From assembly GCA_024638585.1 (NCBI GenBank), contig JAHEKA010000037.1, forward strand, positions 1 through 11,296: a stretch of DNA of 11,296 nucleotides. The letters are read 5' to 3'. Position numbers and translations under genes: made by a program. Under the pieces are notes generated by a model. It searched no databases. It had not been told where the DNA came from and was given only the letters and a program-made list of their open reading frames with translations. This DNA comes from Rhodospirillales bacterium. GTDB lineage: Bacteria > Pseudomonadota > Alphaproteobacteria > SMXQ01. This document shows, piece after piece, positions 5,142 through 11,296 of the stretch (position 1 is the first letter of the stretch; every line of letters starts with the position of its first letter).

Positions 5142-5876
5142 TCAGGTGCTGCCTTGGGGAACGCGCGGCTTGCGGGCGTACATCGCCTGGTCCGCCTGGT
5201 CGAGCATGGCGGAAGCATCCTCACCCCCCTTGAGGGCATAGGCGCCCGAGGAGATGGAGACCTTCAGTTTCTGGCCCTTCCAATCGAAGGGCGTCGCGGA
5301 GATGGCCTTGCCCAGGTTTTCCGCGATCTGTATGGCTTCCGATTCCGGCGCATTGGCCAGAATGATCCCGAACTCGTCCCCGCCGAGCCGTCCGACCACG
5401 TCGGACTCGCGGATATTGGCGGCAAGAAGGTCGGCAACATGGGCGATCGCCGCGTCGCCCGCGGCATGGCCGTGGGCATCGTTGATCGACTTCATGTCGT
5501 TGATGTCGAAATACAGCACGCTGATCTCACCGCCATAGCGCTGGGCATAGGCCAGCATGCGGGACAGTTCGCGCACGAAGGAGCGCCGATTGGAAATCGG
5601 CACCAGGGCGTCTTCGTCGGCCAGCTTCTCCAGATGGGTGATCCGTTTCTTACTGTCCTCAAGCTCCTGACGCAGGGTGCTGACTTCCTCGAGGAGGCTG
5701 ACGATCGCCTCGCGGACCTTGGGCGTGAATTCCTGCTCAGGGATTCCCATCACCGATGCCGAATCGCTCACCGGTGCGGTCCGGGCCACGGGCGCGGCTC
5801 GGGTGGCCCCTGCGGCCGGGCGCAGTGGGGTCACCCCGCCGCTCCGGCCAAGGGGGCGCGTCTGGCCGATTTTCAT
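5142..5876 (-). CDS. GGDEF-domain diguanylate cyclase (probable)
   Basis: Probably makes cyclic di-GMP from two GTP. The 244-residue cytoplasmic protein has no membrane segment. It starts with a Pro/Ala/Arg-rich disordered region (about 1-48), then a coiled coil (about 52-87, V-R-E-A-I-V-S-L-L-E-E-V), then the GGDEF domain (about 88-236). The active-site loop is intact (G-G-D-E-F, 165-169), with metal-ligand Asp124 in Y-F-D-I-N-D-M-K-S-I-N-D. The inhibitory I-site R-E-S-D (156-159) sits exactly five residues before it. Activity with product inhibition is therefore expected, with dimerisation through the coiled coil. The usual D-x-L-T-G-L-x-N-R entry motif is changed to D-A-L-V-P-I-S-N-R. The ATG at 5876 has AGGAGA nine nt upstream; an in-frame start at 5930 has none. 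It lies 149 bases upstream of pfk on the same strand. Confidence 0.88.
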   Translation of the reverse strand: MKIGQTRPLGRSGGVTPLRPAAGATRAAPVARTAPVSDSASVMGIPEQEFTPKVREAIVSLLEEVSTLRQELEDSKKRITHLEKLADEDALVPISNRRSFVRELSRMLAYAQRYGGEISVLYFDINDMKSINDAHGHAAGDAAIAHVADLLAANIRESDVVGRLGGDEFGIILANAPESEAIQIAENLGKAISATPFDWKGQKLKVSISSGAYALKGGEDASAMLDQADQAMYARKPRVPQGST

Positions 5877-6035
5877 CGCTGGACTTCTCCTATCTGGGAC
5901 TTCCCCCAATCCGAGGCCCGATTCCGGCACCTATGGGAGCGGCACCGAAGGGAACGGGCAGGAAACACTTAGAGGCCAATCCTTACCCATTGGTTAACGA
6001 AGGGTCCCATCCACCGTCGGAAGACGCGGCGCCCT

Positions 6036-6051
6036 CGCGCCGAACGGCGCG
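6036..6051. repeat. Palindrome upstream of the purE promoter
   Basis: CGCGCCG (6036-6042) and CGGCGCG (6045-6051) are perfect arms around AA. The palindrome lies 12 bases before the -35 of the purE promoter. It could be an operator, but in DNA this GC-rich a chance palindrome is plausible. Confidence 0.3.
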
Positions 6052-6062
6052 GCCCTGGCCGG

Positions 6063-6090
6063 TTGCCTTGAGGGCCCGCCTACCTATAAT
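6063..6090 (+). promoter_or_regulatory. Sigma70-type promoter of purEK
   Basis: TTGCCT (6063-6068), a 16-nt spacer and a perfect TATAAT (6085-6090). The start point would be about 6097, leaving a leader near 57 nt with no obvious riboswitch. This is the best housekeeping promoter in the window. Confidence 0.72.
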
Positions 6091-6153
6091 GTCCGCTTCC
6101 TTCGCGGGGCGCGGGCCCAAATTCCGCGTTGCCGGACATTCGAAAGAGACCAA

Positions 6154-6651
6154 ATGGCAGACCAGAGCCCGCCGATCGCCATCATCATGGGCAGCCAATC
6201 CGATTGGGCCACCATGCGCCATGCAGGGGAGACCCTCGATGCGCTGGGGGTGGCCTATGCGGCGAAGATCGTATCCGCCCACCGCACGCCGGGGAGGCTG
6301 TACGAATTCGCCACCGGCGCCCGGGAGGCCGGGTTCAAGGTCATCATCGCCGCCGCCGGTGGGGCCGCCCATCTTCCGGGCATGGCCGCCTCCATGACTC
6401 CGCTGCCGGTCTTCGGCGTGCCGATCGAAAGCGCGGCGCTCAAGGGCATGGACAGCCTTCTCTCCATCGCCCAGATGCCGGGCGGCGTGCCGGTGGGAAC
6501 GCTGGCCATCGGCCGGGCCGGGGCTATCAACGCCGCCCTTCTGGCCGCCGCGGTACTGGCACTCAGCGATCAAGGCATCGCCAAGGCGCTCGACGAGTTT
6601 CGGGCCGCCCAGACCGACGCCGTGGCGCTGGAGCCCAGCGACGACGCCTGA
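6154..6651 (+). CDS. purE: N5-carboxyaminoimidazole ribonucleotide mutase PurE (class I)
   Basis: Converts N5-CAIR to CAIR in de novo IMP synthesis, working on the product of PurK. The 165-residue protein is full length for bacterial PurE. It shows G-S-Q-S-D-W (13-18), S-A-H-R-T-P (41-46) with the catalytic His43, A-G-G-A-A-H-L-P-G-M (68-77) and Q-M-P-G-G-V-P-V-G-T-L-A-I-G (107-120). The presence of purK right behind marks it as the class I mutase rather than the CO2-using class II enzyme. The ATG at 6154 follows a modest AAGAGA-like ribosome site. The stop is 10 nt before the purK start, so the two form an operon driven by the promoter at 6063-6090. Confidence 0.97.
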   Translation: MADQSPPIAIIMGSQSDWATMRHAGETLDALGVAYAAKIVSAHRTPGRLYEFATGAREAGFKVIIAAAGGAAHLPGMAASMTPLPVFGVPIESAALKGMDSLLSIAQMPGGVPVGTLAIGRAGAINAALLAAAVLALSDQGIAKALDEFRAAQTDAVALEPSDDA

Positions 6652-6661
6652 GCCTATCCCC

Positions 6662-7789
6662 GTGTCCGACCTTCCCTTCCCTCCCCTTCTTCCGGGCGCC
6701 ACCATCGGCATCCTCGGCGGCGGACAGCTGGGCCGCATGACGGCCCATGCGGCGACCCGGCTGGGCTACCGGGTCCACATCTTCACCCCGGAACAGGACA
6801 GCCCGGCATCGCAGGTCGCCCCGGCCGTGACCATCGCCGAATTCGACGACGCCGACGCGCTCGGGGATTTCGCCCGATCGGTCGATGTTGCCACCTTCGA
6901 ATTCGAGAACGTGCCCGCGGCGGCGGCGAAAGCGCTTGCCGAAGTAGTGCCTCTTCGACCCGGGGTCCAATGCCTCGAGGTCGCCCAGGACCGGATTCGC
7001 GAAAAGACCTTCCTGAACGCCAACGGCGGACCGACAGCCCCTTTCGAAGCCGTGGAATCGGCCGATGACCTGGCCCGTGCGCTGGAGAAGATCGGCCGTC
7101 CGGCCGTTCTGAAGACGGCGACGCTGGGCTACGACGGCAAGGGCCAGGTGATGATTGGGCCCGAGACCGATGTGCATGAGGCCTACGCGGCGATGGGCGC
7201 TGCGCGCGGCATCCTCGAAGGCTTCGTCGATTTCCAGGCCGAGATCTCGGTCATCCTCGCGCGCCAGGACGCCGAGCGCATGGCTGCCTTCGAACCGGTC
7301 GAGAACCGCCACCGCCACCATATCCTGGACACCACCGTCGCCCCGGCACAGATCGCGCCGGAGCTCGCCCAACAGGCCATCGCCATCGCCGAGGCGATTG
7401 CCCAGGGTCTCGACCTCGTCGGCCTCTTGGCGGTGGAACTTTTCGTCACCGCCGAGGGCACGCTTCTGGTCAACGAGATCGCTCCCCGGCCCCACAATTC
7501 CGGGCATTGGTCGATCGACGCCTGCATCACCAGCCAGTTCGAGCAGTTCGTCCGCGCCATCTGCGGCCTGCCGCTGGGCAATCCGTCACGCCATTCCAAC
7601 GCGGTGATGCGCAACCTGATCGGCGACGACATCAATGAAATCGGCGACCTGATCGCCGATCCCGACGTCAAGATCCACCTCTACGGCAAGACGGAAGCCC
7701 GGCCGGGGCGCAAGATGGGCCACGCCACCAAGCTCTACCCCCTGGAGGCCGGGGGCACGCCGCCTAGGATGCCGTTCTTCGGCGAGTAG
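6662..7789 (+). CDS. purK: N5-carboxyaminoimidazole ribonucleotide synthase PurK
   Basis: ATP-grasp enzyme that makes N5-CAIR from AIR, ATP and bicarbonate, feeding PurE. The 375-residue protein has the N-terminal G-I-L-G-G-G-Q-L-G-R-M (16-26) and the ATP-grasp loop K-T-A-T-L-G-Y-D-G-K-G-Q (151-162). It also has E-G-F-V-D-F-Q-A-E-I-S-V (186-197), the metal-binding N-E-I-A-P-R-P-H-N-S-G-H-W (271-283) and Y-G-K-T-E-A-R-P-G-R-K-M-G-H (341-354). The start is a GTG at 6662 with no strong Shine-Dalgarno sequence, so translation may be coupled to purE, which ends 10 nt upstream. The stop is only 3 bases from the stop of the opposing COQ9-family gene, and no terminator fits between them. Confidence 0.97.
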   Translation: MSDLPFPPLLPGATIGILGGGQLGRMTAHAATRLGYRVHIFTPEQDSPASQVAPAVTIAEFDDADALGDFARSVDVATFEFENVPAAAAKALAEVVPLRPGVQCLEVAQDRIREKTFLNANGGPTAPFEAVESADDLARALEKIGRPAVLKTATLGYDGKGQVMIGPETDVHEAYAAMGAARGILEGFVDFQAEISVILARQDAERMAAFEPVENRHRHHILDTTVAPAQIAPELAQQAIAIAEAIAQGLDLVGLLAVELFVTAEGTLLVNEIAPRPHNSGHWSIDACITSQFEQFVRAICGLPLGNPSRHSNAVMRNLIGDDINEIGDLIADPDVKIHLYGKTEARPGRKMGHATKLYPLEAGGTPPRMPFFGE

Positions 7790-7792
7790 GGG

Positions 7793-8566
7793 TCAGGATC
7801 GCGGCCCTGGGCCCGCACCGGTGCCTGGGGACCCGGTGTCGTCCGGCCCGCCGTCGCCGGGAGCGGTCGGACCGCCCGGACCACCCGGACGCCGCGCAAC
7901 ATCGCGCAGGATGCGGAAGGGGTCGGGCAGCTTGCCGAAGGCGTCCCGCGCCCGGCCCTTGACCTTCTCGAAGGTCATCACGTCCTCGATCCGCCGGTCG
8001 AGGAAGGCCTTCGTGTCGGCGCAGTCTTCGGAATCGTCGCCCAGCCAATAGAGCACCGTCGCGCCCAGAACGCCGGCCAGGATCGCGCGCTTGGAATAGA
8101 AGTTGAAATCGGTGGAGGTGTCGCCGATCGCCCGCCAGATGCAATCGACGGTGCGATACAGGCAGGTGGCGGCGAGCGGCTGATTGCCGGGCAGGGCGAA
8201 GAAGGCCATCAGCTTGGCGACGGCGGCGCGCTCGGCCGCGGCCTGTTCCATGCGCAGACGGATGGCATGGGTGATGCGCTCGCGCACGCGCATGGCGGCG
8301 GCCTGTTCCGGATCGATGGCGGCGGCCATGCGGGCATCGGCGACGGCGCAGTAGTATTCCGCCATGTCCGCCGGACCATTGGGGAAGGCCAGGGCCGACA
8401 GGGTTTCGCGCTGGCCGGCGTCGCGGATGCCGGCCTGGATGGCGGTCTCCGACCAGCCGTCGAACGGCACATGGATCAGGGTGGCTTCCAGGATCGCCCG
8501 CCTGGCCGCGGCCAATTCCGGTTCCTGGTCTGCGCCTTGGTCTTCCCTCGGCCCGCGATCGCTCAT
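7793..8566 (-). CDS. COQ9 family protein (ubiquinone biosynthesis accessory)
   Basis: COQ9-family proteins have a TetR-like helical fold without DNA-binding activity. The eukaryotic member binds lipids and supports the COQ7 hydroxylase in ubiquinone synthesis. The 257-residue product shows F-D-G-W-S-E-T-A-I-Q-A (35-45), a helical middle, and the family hallmark D-F-N-F-Y-S-K-R-A-I-L-A-G-V with L-Y-W-L-G-D-D-S (153-179). F-L-D-R-R-I-E-D-V-M follows at 188-197. Residues 226-257 are a Gly/Pro/Asp-rich tail that is probably disordered and not part of the family core. The ATG at 8566 lies 3 bases after the def stop, so the genes are coupled. rpsU is transcribed divergently beyond def, matching the older family name 'rpsU-divergently transcribed'. 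A direct role in ubiquinone synthesis here is inferred. Confidence 0.88.
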   Translation of the reverse strand: MSDRGPREDQGADQEPELAAARRAILEATLIHVPFDGWSETAIQAGIRDAGQRETLSALAFPNGPADMAEYYCAVADARMAAAIDPEQAAAMRVRERITHAIRLRMEQAAAERAAVAKLMAFFALPGNQPLAATCLYRTVDCIWRAIGDTSTDFNFYSKRAILAGVLGATVLYWLGDDSEDCADTKAFLDRRIEDVMTFEKVKGRARDAFGKLPDPFRILRDVARRPGGPGGPTAPGDGGPDDTGSPGTGAGPGPRS

Positions 8567-8569
8567 GGC

Positions 8570-9250
8570 TCAGCCCTTGGCCGGTTCGCCGTCGGCACCG
8601 GCGGGTTCATCGGCACCATCGGCCGCGTCCGCCGCCCCGTCCTCGTCCTCGTCCTGGGCGGGCGAAAGGTCGAGGGGATGGCGGTCGAATTCGTCATTGA
8701 ATCCCAACAGACGGAGGTCGGTCATGCGCTGGGGATAGAGGACACCGTCGAGGTGATCGCATTCGTGCTGCACCACCCGGGCGTGGAAGCCCTCCGCCTC
8801 GATGGAGACCGGATGGCCGTTGATGTCGAGCCCCGAATAGCGGATCCGGGTGAAGCGCGGCACCACTCCCCGCATCCCCGGGACCGAAAGGCAGCCTTCC
8901 CAGCCGAACGCCTGTTCATCGGTCAAGGGCTCGATCTTCGGGTTGATCAGGATGGTGAGCGCGCCGGGATCGCCCGCCGCTTCCGCACCGTCTCCGGCAC
9001 CTTGTTCGGCCTCTTCTTCCGCACCCTCTTCCACACTCTCTTCTGCGCCATCGGCTGGTGCGTAGAAGATGACGATCTTGAGCGGCACATGCACCTGGGG
9101 CGCGGCGAGGCCGGCACCGCCGGCATCCACCATGGTCTCCACCATGTCGCTGACCAGCGCGCGGATCTGTGGTTGGGTGGGATCGGGGACGTCTTGGGCA
9201 GGGGTGCGCAGCACCGGATCGCCCATTTTTGCGATCTTGAGAATGGCCAT
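8570..9250 (-). CDS. def: Peptide deformylase with acidic insertion and acidic tail
   Basis: Metalloenzyme that removes the formyl group from N-terminal methionine of new proteins. All three catalytic motifs are present in the 226-residue product: G-A-G-L-A-A-P-Q (45-52), E-G-C-L-S (118-122, metal-ligand Cys120) and H-E-C-D-H (162-166, two His ligands and the catalytic Glu163). The N-terminus M-A-I-L-K-I-A-K-M-G-D-P-V-L-R is the usual one, so I use the ATG at 9250. A TTG at 9271 would add seven non-family residues, and neither start has a clear ribosome site. Two features are unusual. Residues about 68-97 form a Glu/Gly/Ala-rich acidic insert where most deformylases have a short turn, and residues about 194-226 form an Asp/Ala-rich tail. 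It is translated into coq9. It may be a second copy beside a standard def elsewhere. Confidence 0.93.
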   Translation of the reverse strand: MAILKIAKMGDPVLRTPAQDVPDPTQPQIRALVSDMVETMVDAGGAGLAAPQVHVPLKIVIFYAPADGAEESVEEGAEEEAEQGAGDGAEAAGDPGALTILINPKIEPLTDEQAFGWEGCLSVPGMRGVVPRFTRIRYSGLDINGHPVSIEAEGFHARVVQHECDHLDGVLYPQRMTDLRLLGFNDEFDRHPLDLSPAQDEDEDGAADAADGADEPAGADGEPAKG

Positions 9251-9345
9251 GGGCGCAATATGAGGCCGCAAGCGCCCCCGGTAAAGGGGGGAAACCCTAA
9301 GATTCCGCCGATTTTCCGCTTTTCATCCCTCTGTAACGGGAAATC

Positions 9346-9354
9346 TGGTATAGT
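9346..9354 (+). promoter_or_regulatory. Putative extended -10 promoter of rpsU
   Basis: TGGTATAGT at 9346-9354 matches an extended -10 (TGn plus TATAGT). No good -35 lies 16-18 bases upstream, as expected for that class. The start would be near 9361, giving a leader of about 137 nt. On the def side I find no convincing promoter. A small hairpin, CCCCC (9275-9279) with GGGGG (9286-9290), would lie in the def mRNA leader. Confidence 0.45.
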
Positions 9355-9497
9355 GAGGCCGATATTGAAGGCTGACGCGGTGCGCCTTGCCCCTTCACAA
9401 GCGGGGGCGGAAGTGTTAGAAACCGCGCGCGTCGGGCGGATCGGCCGCCTGAACGCAATGAAAGCTATGGGTTTTTGGAAAGGACGGTCGGAACAAC

Positions 9498-9701
9498 GTG
9501 CTGGTAACGGTCAGAGACAACAACGTCGATCAGGCGCTGCGCGCGCTCAAGAAGAAGATGCAGCGCGAGGGCGTCTATCGCGAGATGAAGATGCGCCGCT
9601 CTTACGAGAAACCGTCAGAGAAACGCGCCCGGGAACGGGCCGAGGCGGTGCGCCGTTACCGCAAGCTGATGCGCAAGCGCATGGAGCGCGAAGGCTACTA
9701 G
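9498..9701 (+). CDS. rpsU: 30S ribosomal protein bS21
   Basis: Small basic protein of the 30S platform near the anti-Shine-Dalgarno end of 16S rRNA, involved in initiation. The 67-residue product opens L-V-T-V-R-D-N-N-V-D-Q-A-L-R-A-L-K-K-K-M-Q-R-E-G, the bS21 signature. It continues with a long Arg/Lys-rich helix (R-R-Y-E-K-P-S-E-K-R-A-R-E-R type) to M-R-K-R-M-E-R-E-G-Y, normal for alphaproteobacteria. The start is a GTG at 9498, and an AAAGGA element lies about 14 bases upstream. This spacing is longer than usual. An intrinsic terminator follows about 50 bases after the stop. It is divergent from def-coq9. Confidence 0.96.
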   Translation: MLVTVRDNNVDQALRALKKKMQREGVYREMKMRRSYEKPSEKRARERAEAVRRYRKLMRKRMEREGY

Positions 9702-9751
9702 ACCGCCTAAGCTTAAAGGACGGCCGGTCCCAAAGGATCGGTCCCCACAGG

Positions 9752-9788
9752 GCCGCCACCCAAAGGGTGTGCGGCTTTTCTGTTTTTT
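9752..9788 (+). terminator. Rho-independent terminator of rpsU
   Basis: GCCGC-C-ACCC (9752-9761) and GGGT-GT-GCGGC (9765-9775) form a stem with a small internal mismatch and a 3-nt loop. It is followed by TTTTCTGTTTTTTT to 9788. It begins 51 bases after the rpsU stop. Confidence 0.87.
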
Positions 9789-9822
9789 TGAGTTGCCGCA
9801 GCTGGTCCTCAGACCGACATCG

Positions 9823-9847
9823 TCATCCCGAGTCCGGCAAGGGATGA
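9823..9847. repeat. REP-like hairpin 1
   Basis: TCATCCC (9823-9829) and GGGATGA (9841-9847) are perfect arms around an 11-nt loop containing GTCCGGCAA. The outer bases CATCG and TAGATG extend it imperfectly. Similar TCATCCC...GGGATGA palindromes are frequent dispersed repeats in alphaproteobacterial genomes. The copy number here is unknown. Confidence 0.5.
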
Positions 9848-9865
9848 TAGATGGGCCAAGCGACG

Positions 9866-9892
9866 CTCATGGTTCGACAAGCCCGCCATGAG
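9866..9892. repeat. REP-like hairpin 2
   Basis: CTCATGG (9866-9872) and CCATGAG (9886-9892) are perfect arms around a 13-nt loop containing TTCGACAAG. It has the same arm length as hairpin 1 and a related loop (TCCGGCAAG against TTCGACAAG), 18 bases downstream. The pair looks like a tandem repetitive palindrome unit. Confidence 0.5.
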
Positions 9893-9992
9893 AAAGCTGA
9901 AAGCGCCCGGTCCCAGCCTCATCGTCATCTTCCGGCTGATGGTGGCCCTGCCTGGCGCCGAAATGAGGCGCGGGAGTCCACCAAAAAAAGGC

Positions 9993-10031
9993 CTTGTTTA
10001 AAGGGTTACTTAATTAAGGACTTATTTAAAT
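9993..10031. repeat. AT-rich cluster of TTAA tetramers
   Basis: TTAA occurs at 9998, 10010, 10014 and 10026, giving a mirror-symmetric layout TTAA-N8-TTAA-TTAA-N8-TTAA centred on the 10-bp palindrome CTTAATTAAG. Three CTT...TTAA units can also be read as imperfect direct repeats (starting 9993, 10009 and 10021). The spacing is 8, not the 7 of a CtrA site. Its role is unknown; it lies downstream of both flanking genes. Confidence 0.5.
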
Positions 10032-10064
10032 GAAGCGTTTTTTCGGCGTCTTCACGGCTGCGCC

Positions 10065-11296
10065 TCACAGCGCCTTGACGATGTCCTCGCACATCTTCTT
10101 GGCGTCGGCGAACAGCATCATGGTGTTGTCGCGGTAGAACAGGTCGTTGTCGACCCCGGCATAGCCCGGCGACAGCGAGCGTTTGACGAACAGCACCGTC
10201 TGGGCCTTGTCGACGTCCAGGATCGGCATGCCGAAGATCGGGCTTTGCGGATCGTCCCTTGCGGCCGGGTTGGTGACGTCGTTGGCGCCGATGACGAAGG
10301 CGACGTCGGTGGTCTGGAATTCCGAATTGATCTCTTCCAACTCGAACACCTCGTCATAGGGCACGTTGGCCTCGGCCAGCAGCACGTTCATGTGTCCCGG
10401 CATGCGGCCCGCCACCGGATGGATCGCGTATTTCACGTCGACCCCTTCGCCCTTCAGCAGGTCGCACATTTCCCTGAGCGCGTGCTGGGCCTGGGCCACC
10501 GCCATGCCGTAGCCCGGCACGATAACGACCTTGCCGGCGTTCTTCATGATGAAGGCGGCATCATCCGCCGAGCCCGCCTTGACCGGCCTGTCGCCGCCCG
10601 CGCCGCCGCCGCTTGCTGCCTCCGCATCGCCGCCGAAGCCGCCCAGGATGACGGAAAAGAACGAGCGGTTCATGCCCTTGCACATGATGTAGCTGAGGAT
10701 GGCGCCCGAGGACCCCACCAGCGCGCCGGTGACGATCAGCGCCGTGTTCTCAAGCGTGAAGCCGATGCCCGCCGCGGCCCAGCCGGAATACGAATTGAGC
10801 ATCGAGATCACCACCGGCATGTCGGCGCCGCCGATCGGGATGATGATCAGGAAACCGATCAGGAAGGCGAGCGCCGTCATCGCCCAGAACCATTTGGCAT
10901 CGACATCGGCGCAGAACATCGCCATCAGGCCGACGATCACCAGGCCAAGGATCAGGTTCAGCAAATGCTGGCCGGGGAACACCACCGGATTGCCCGACAC
11001 CAGCCCCTGCAGCTTGGCGAAGGCGACGATGGAGCCGGAGAAGGTGATGGCGCCGATGACGATGCCGAGGCCCATCTCGATCCGGCTCGCGAACTTGAGG
11101 GTGCCGGTGGCATCGACGATGCCGTAGGCGGCCGGATTATAGAACGCCGCCGCCGCCACCAGCACGGCGGCAAGGCCCACCAGCGAATGGAAGGCGGCCA
11201 CCAGTTGCGGCATCGCCGCCATCTCGATCTTCTTGGCGATCACGGTGCCGACGGCGCCGCCGATCACCAGGGCGCCCAGCATCTCGGCATAGGACA
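10065..11296 (-). CDS. pntB: Proton-translocating NAD(P) transhydrogenase subunit beta (N-terminus outside window)
   Basis: Integral membrane subunit that couples proton re-entry to hydride transfer from NADH to NADP+, supplying NADPH. About 409 residues are visible, from S-Y-A-E-M-L-G-A-L-V-I-G-G at the window edge to the TGA at 10065-10067. Roughly the first 50 residues are missing. Several hydrophobic membrane spans come first, including L-L-N-L-I-L-G-L-V-I-V-G-L-M-A-M-F and the G-F-L-I-I-I-P-I-G-G-A-D-M-P-V-V-I-S-M-L-N-S-Y-S-G-W-A region. A Gly/Ala-rich linker then leads to the NADP(H)-binding domain III. That domain has G-Y-G-M-A-V-A-Q-A-Q, H-P-V-A-G-R-M-P-G-H-M-N-V-L-L-A-E-A, G-A-N-D-V-T-N-P-A and K-R-S-L-S-P-G-Y-A-G-V-D-N-D-L-F-Y. 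The pntA genes are expected just outside the window, upstream on this strand. Confidence 0.96.
   Translation of the reverse strand, partial: SYAEMLGALVIGGAVGTVIAKKIEMAAMPQLVAAFHSLVGLAAVLVAAAAFYNPAAYGIVDATGTLKFASRIEMGLGIVIGAITFSGSIVAFAKLQGLVSGNPVVFPGQHLLNLILGLVIVGLMAMFCADVDAKWFWAMTALAFLIGFLIIIPIGGADMPVVISMLNSYSGWAAAGIGFTLENTALIVTGALVGSSGAILSYIMCKGMNRSFFSVILGGFGGDAEAASGGGAGGDRPVKAGSADDAAFIMKNAGKVVIVPGYGMAVAQAQHALREMCDLLKGEGVDVKYAIHPVAGRMPGHMNVLLAEANVPYDEVFELEEINSEFQTTDVAFVIGANDVTNPAARDDPQSPIFGMPILDVDKAQTVLFVKRSLSPGYAGVDNDLFYRDNTMMLFADAKKMCEDIVKAL

Larger units (their letters stand above)
9702..10064. other. Intergenic region rpsU / pntB
   Basis: These 363 bases lie between the convergent genes rpsU and pntB. 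They contain the rpsU terminator, two REP-like hairpins and an AT-rich cluster of TTAA tetramers, each listed separately. No credible gene is present. A 60-codon open frame at 9851-10033 runs through the repeats with no ribosome site and is not called. I see no classical strong terminator for pntB; the best is a weak CCTT/AAGG stem followed by T's on the minus strand near 9983-10006. Confidence 0.6.

Noticed and set aside
5154..5972. A 272-codon open frame on the plus strand
   Set aside because: It is antisense to the GGDEF gene, has no family features, and continues into the purE upstream region.
5877..6153. A purine riboswitch or other known riboswitch before purE
   Set aside because: The likely leader is only about 57 nt, and I recognise no conserved riboswitch core in it.
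6563..7507. A 314-codon minus-strand frame over purE/purK
   Set aside because: It is a shadow of purK, which has all ATP-grasp motifs.
8267..9847. A 526-codon open frame on the plus strand
   Set aside because: It lies antisense to def and coq9, whose catalytic and family motifs are clear, and runs through intergenic DNA and rpsU in another frame. Its protein has no recognisable domain. It is a shadow caused by high GC codon use.
9997..10031. The TTAA cluster as a standard CtrA site
   Set aside because: The TTAA pairs are separated by 8 bases, not 7, so it does not meet the consensus that the motif at 1652-1666 meets.
9851..10033. A 60-codon open frame between rpsU and pntB
   Set aside because: It runs through the REP-like hairpins and the AT-rich cluster, without a ribosome site or family resemblance.
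1..11296. Mobile element, CRISPR array, toxin-antitoxin or defence system
   Set aside because: I found no transposase, integrase, terminal repeats, spaced direct repeats, nuclease or helicase genes. Every sizeable gene is a normal core gene.

Overview
The window looks like ordinary core chromosome of a high-GC alphaproteobacterium, most likely of the Rhodospirillales (my inference). The evidence is a set of alphaproteobacterial family proteins: an RcdA-type DUF1465 protein, TrcR/DUF1013, DUF1192, a TIGR02444 protein, and a COQ9-family protein close to rpsU. A ROSE-type heat-shock leader, a perfect CtrA-type motif and scattered GANTC sites fit the same class. I see no IS element, phage, toxin-antitoxin, CRISPR or tRNA, and no clear sign of horizontal transfer.

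Layout, left to right: the 3' end of rpmE (bL31) with its terminator; a leftward rcdA-like gene; a rightward Hsp20 gene with a sigma32-type promoter and a ROSE-like RNA thermometer; a 308-base convergent gap holding terminators, a perfect 17-bp palindrome and a TTAA-N7-TTAA motif; a leftward DUF1192 gene divergent from trcR, whose mRNA leader contains a strong hairpin; a leftward DUF465 (YdcH-like) gene; a leftward gene pair pfk then TIGR02444, with a GGDEF diguanylate cyclase upstream of them on the same strand; a rightward purE-purK operon with a clear promoter; a leftward def-coq9 pair that converges on purK; rpsU diverging from def; a 363-base gap with two REP-like hairpins and an AT-rich cluster of TTAA tetramers; and the 3' part of pntB, leftward and cut by the window end.

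Functionally the left third is rich in cell-cycle and stress control (RcdA-like adaptor, TrcR, a possible CtrA site, Hsp20). The middle and right are housekeeping: phosphofructokinase, the PurK/PurE steps of IMP synthesis, N-terminal deformylation, ubiquinone synthesis, ribosomal proteins and transhydrogenase. I do not find a wholly new system. The observations most worth following are regulatory RNA/DNA structures and odd protein details: the hsp20 leader, the orphan CtrA motif, the trcR leader hairpin, the acidic insert and tail in the deformylase, and the mixed ATP/PPi signature of the phosphofructokinase.
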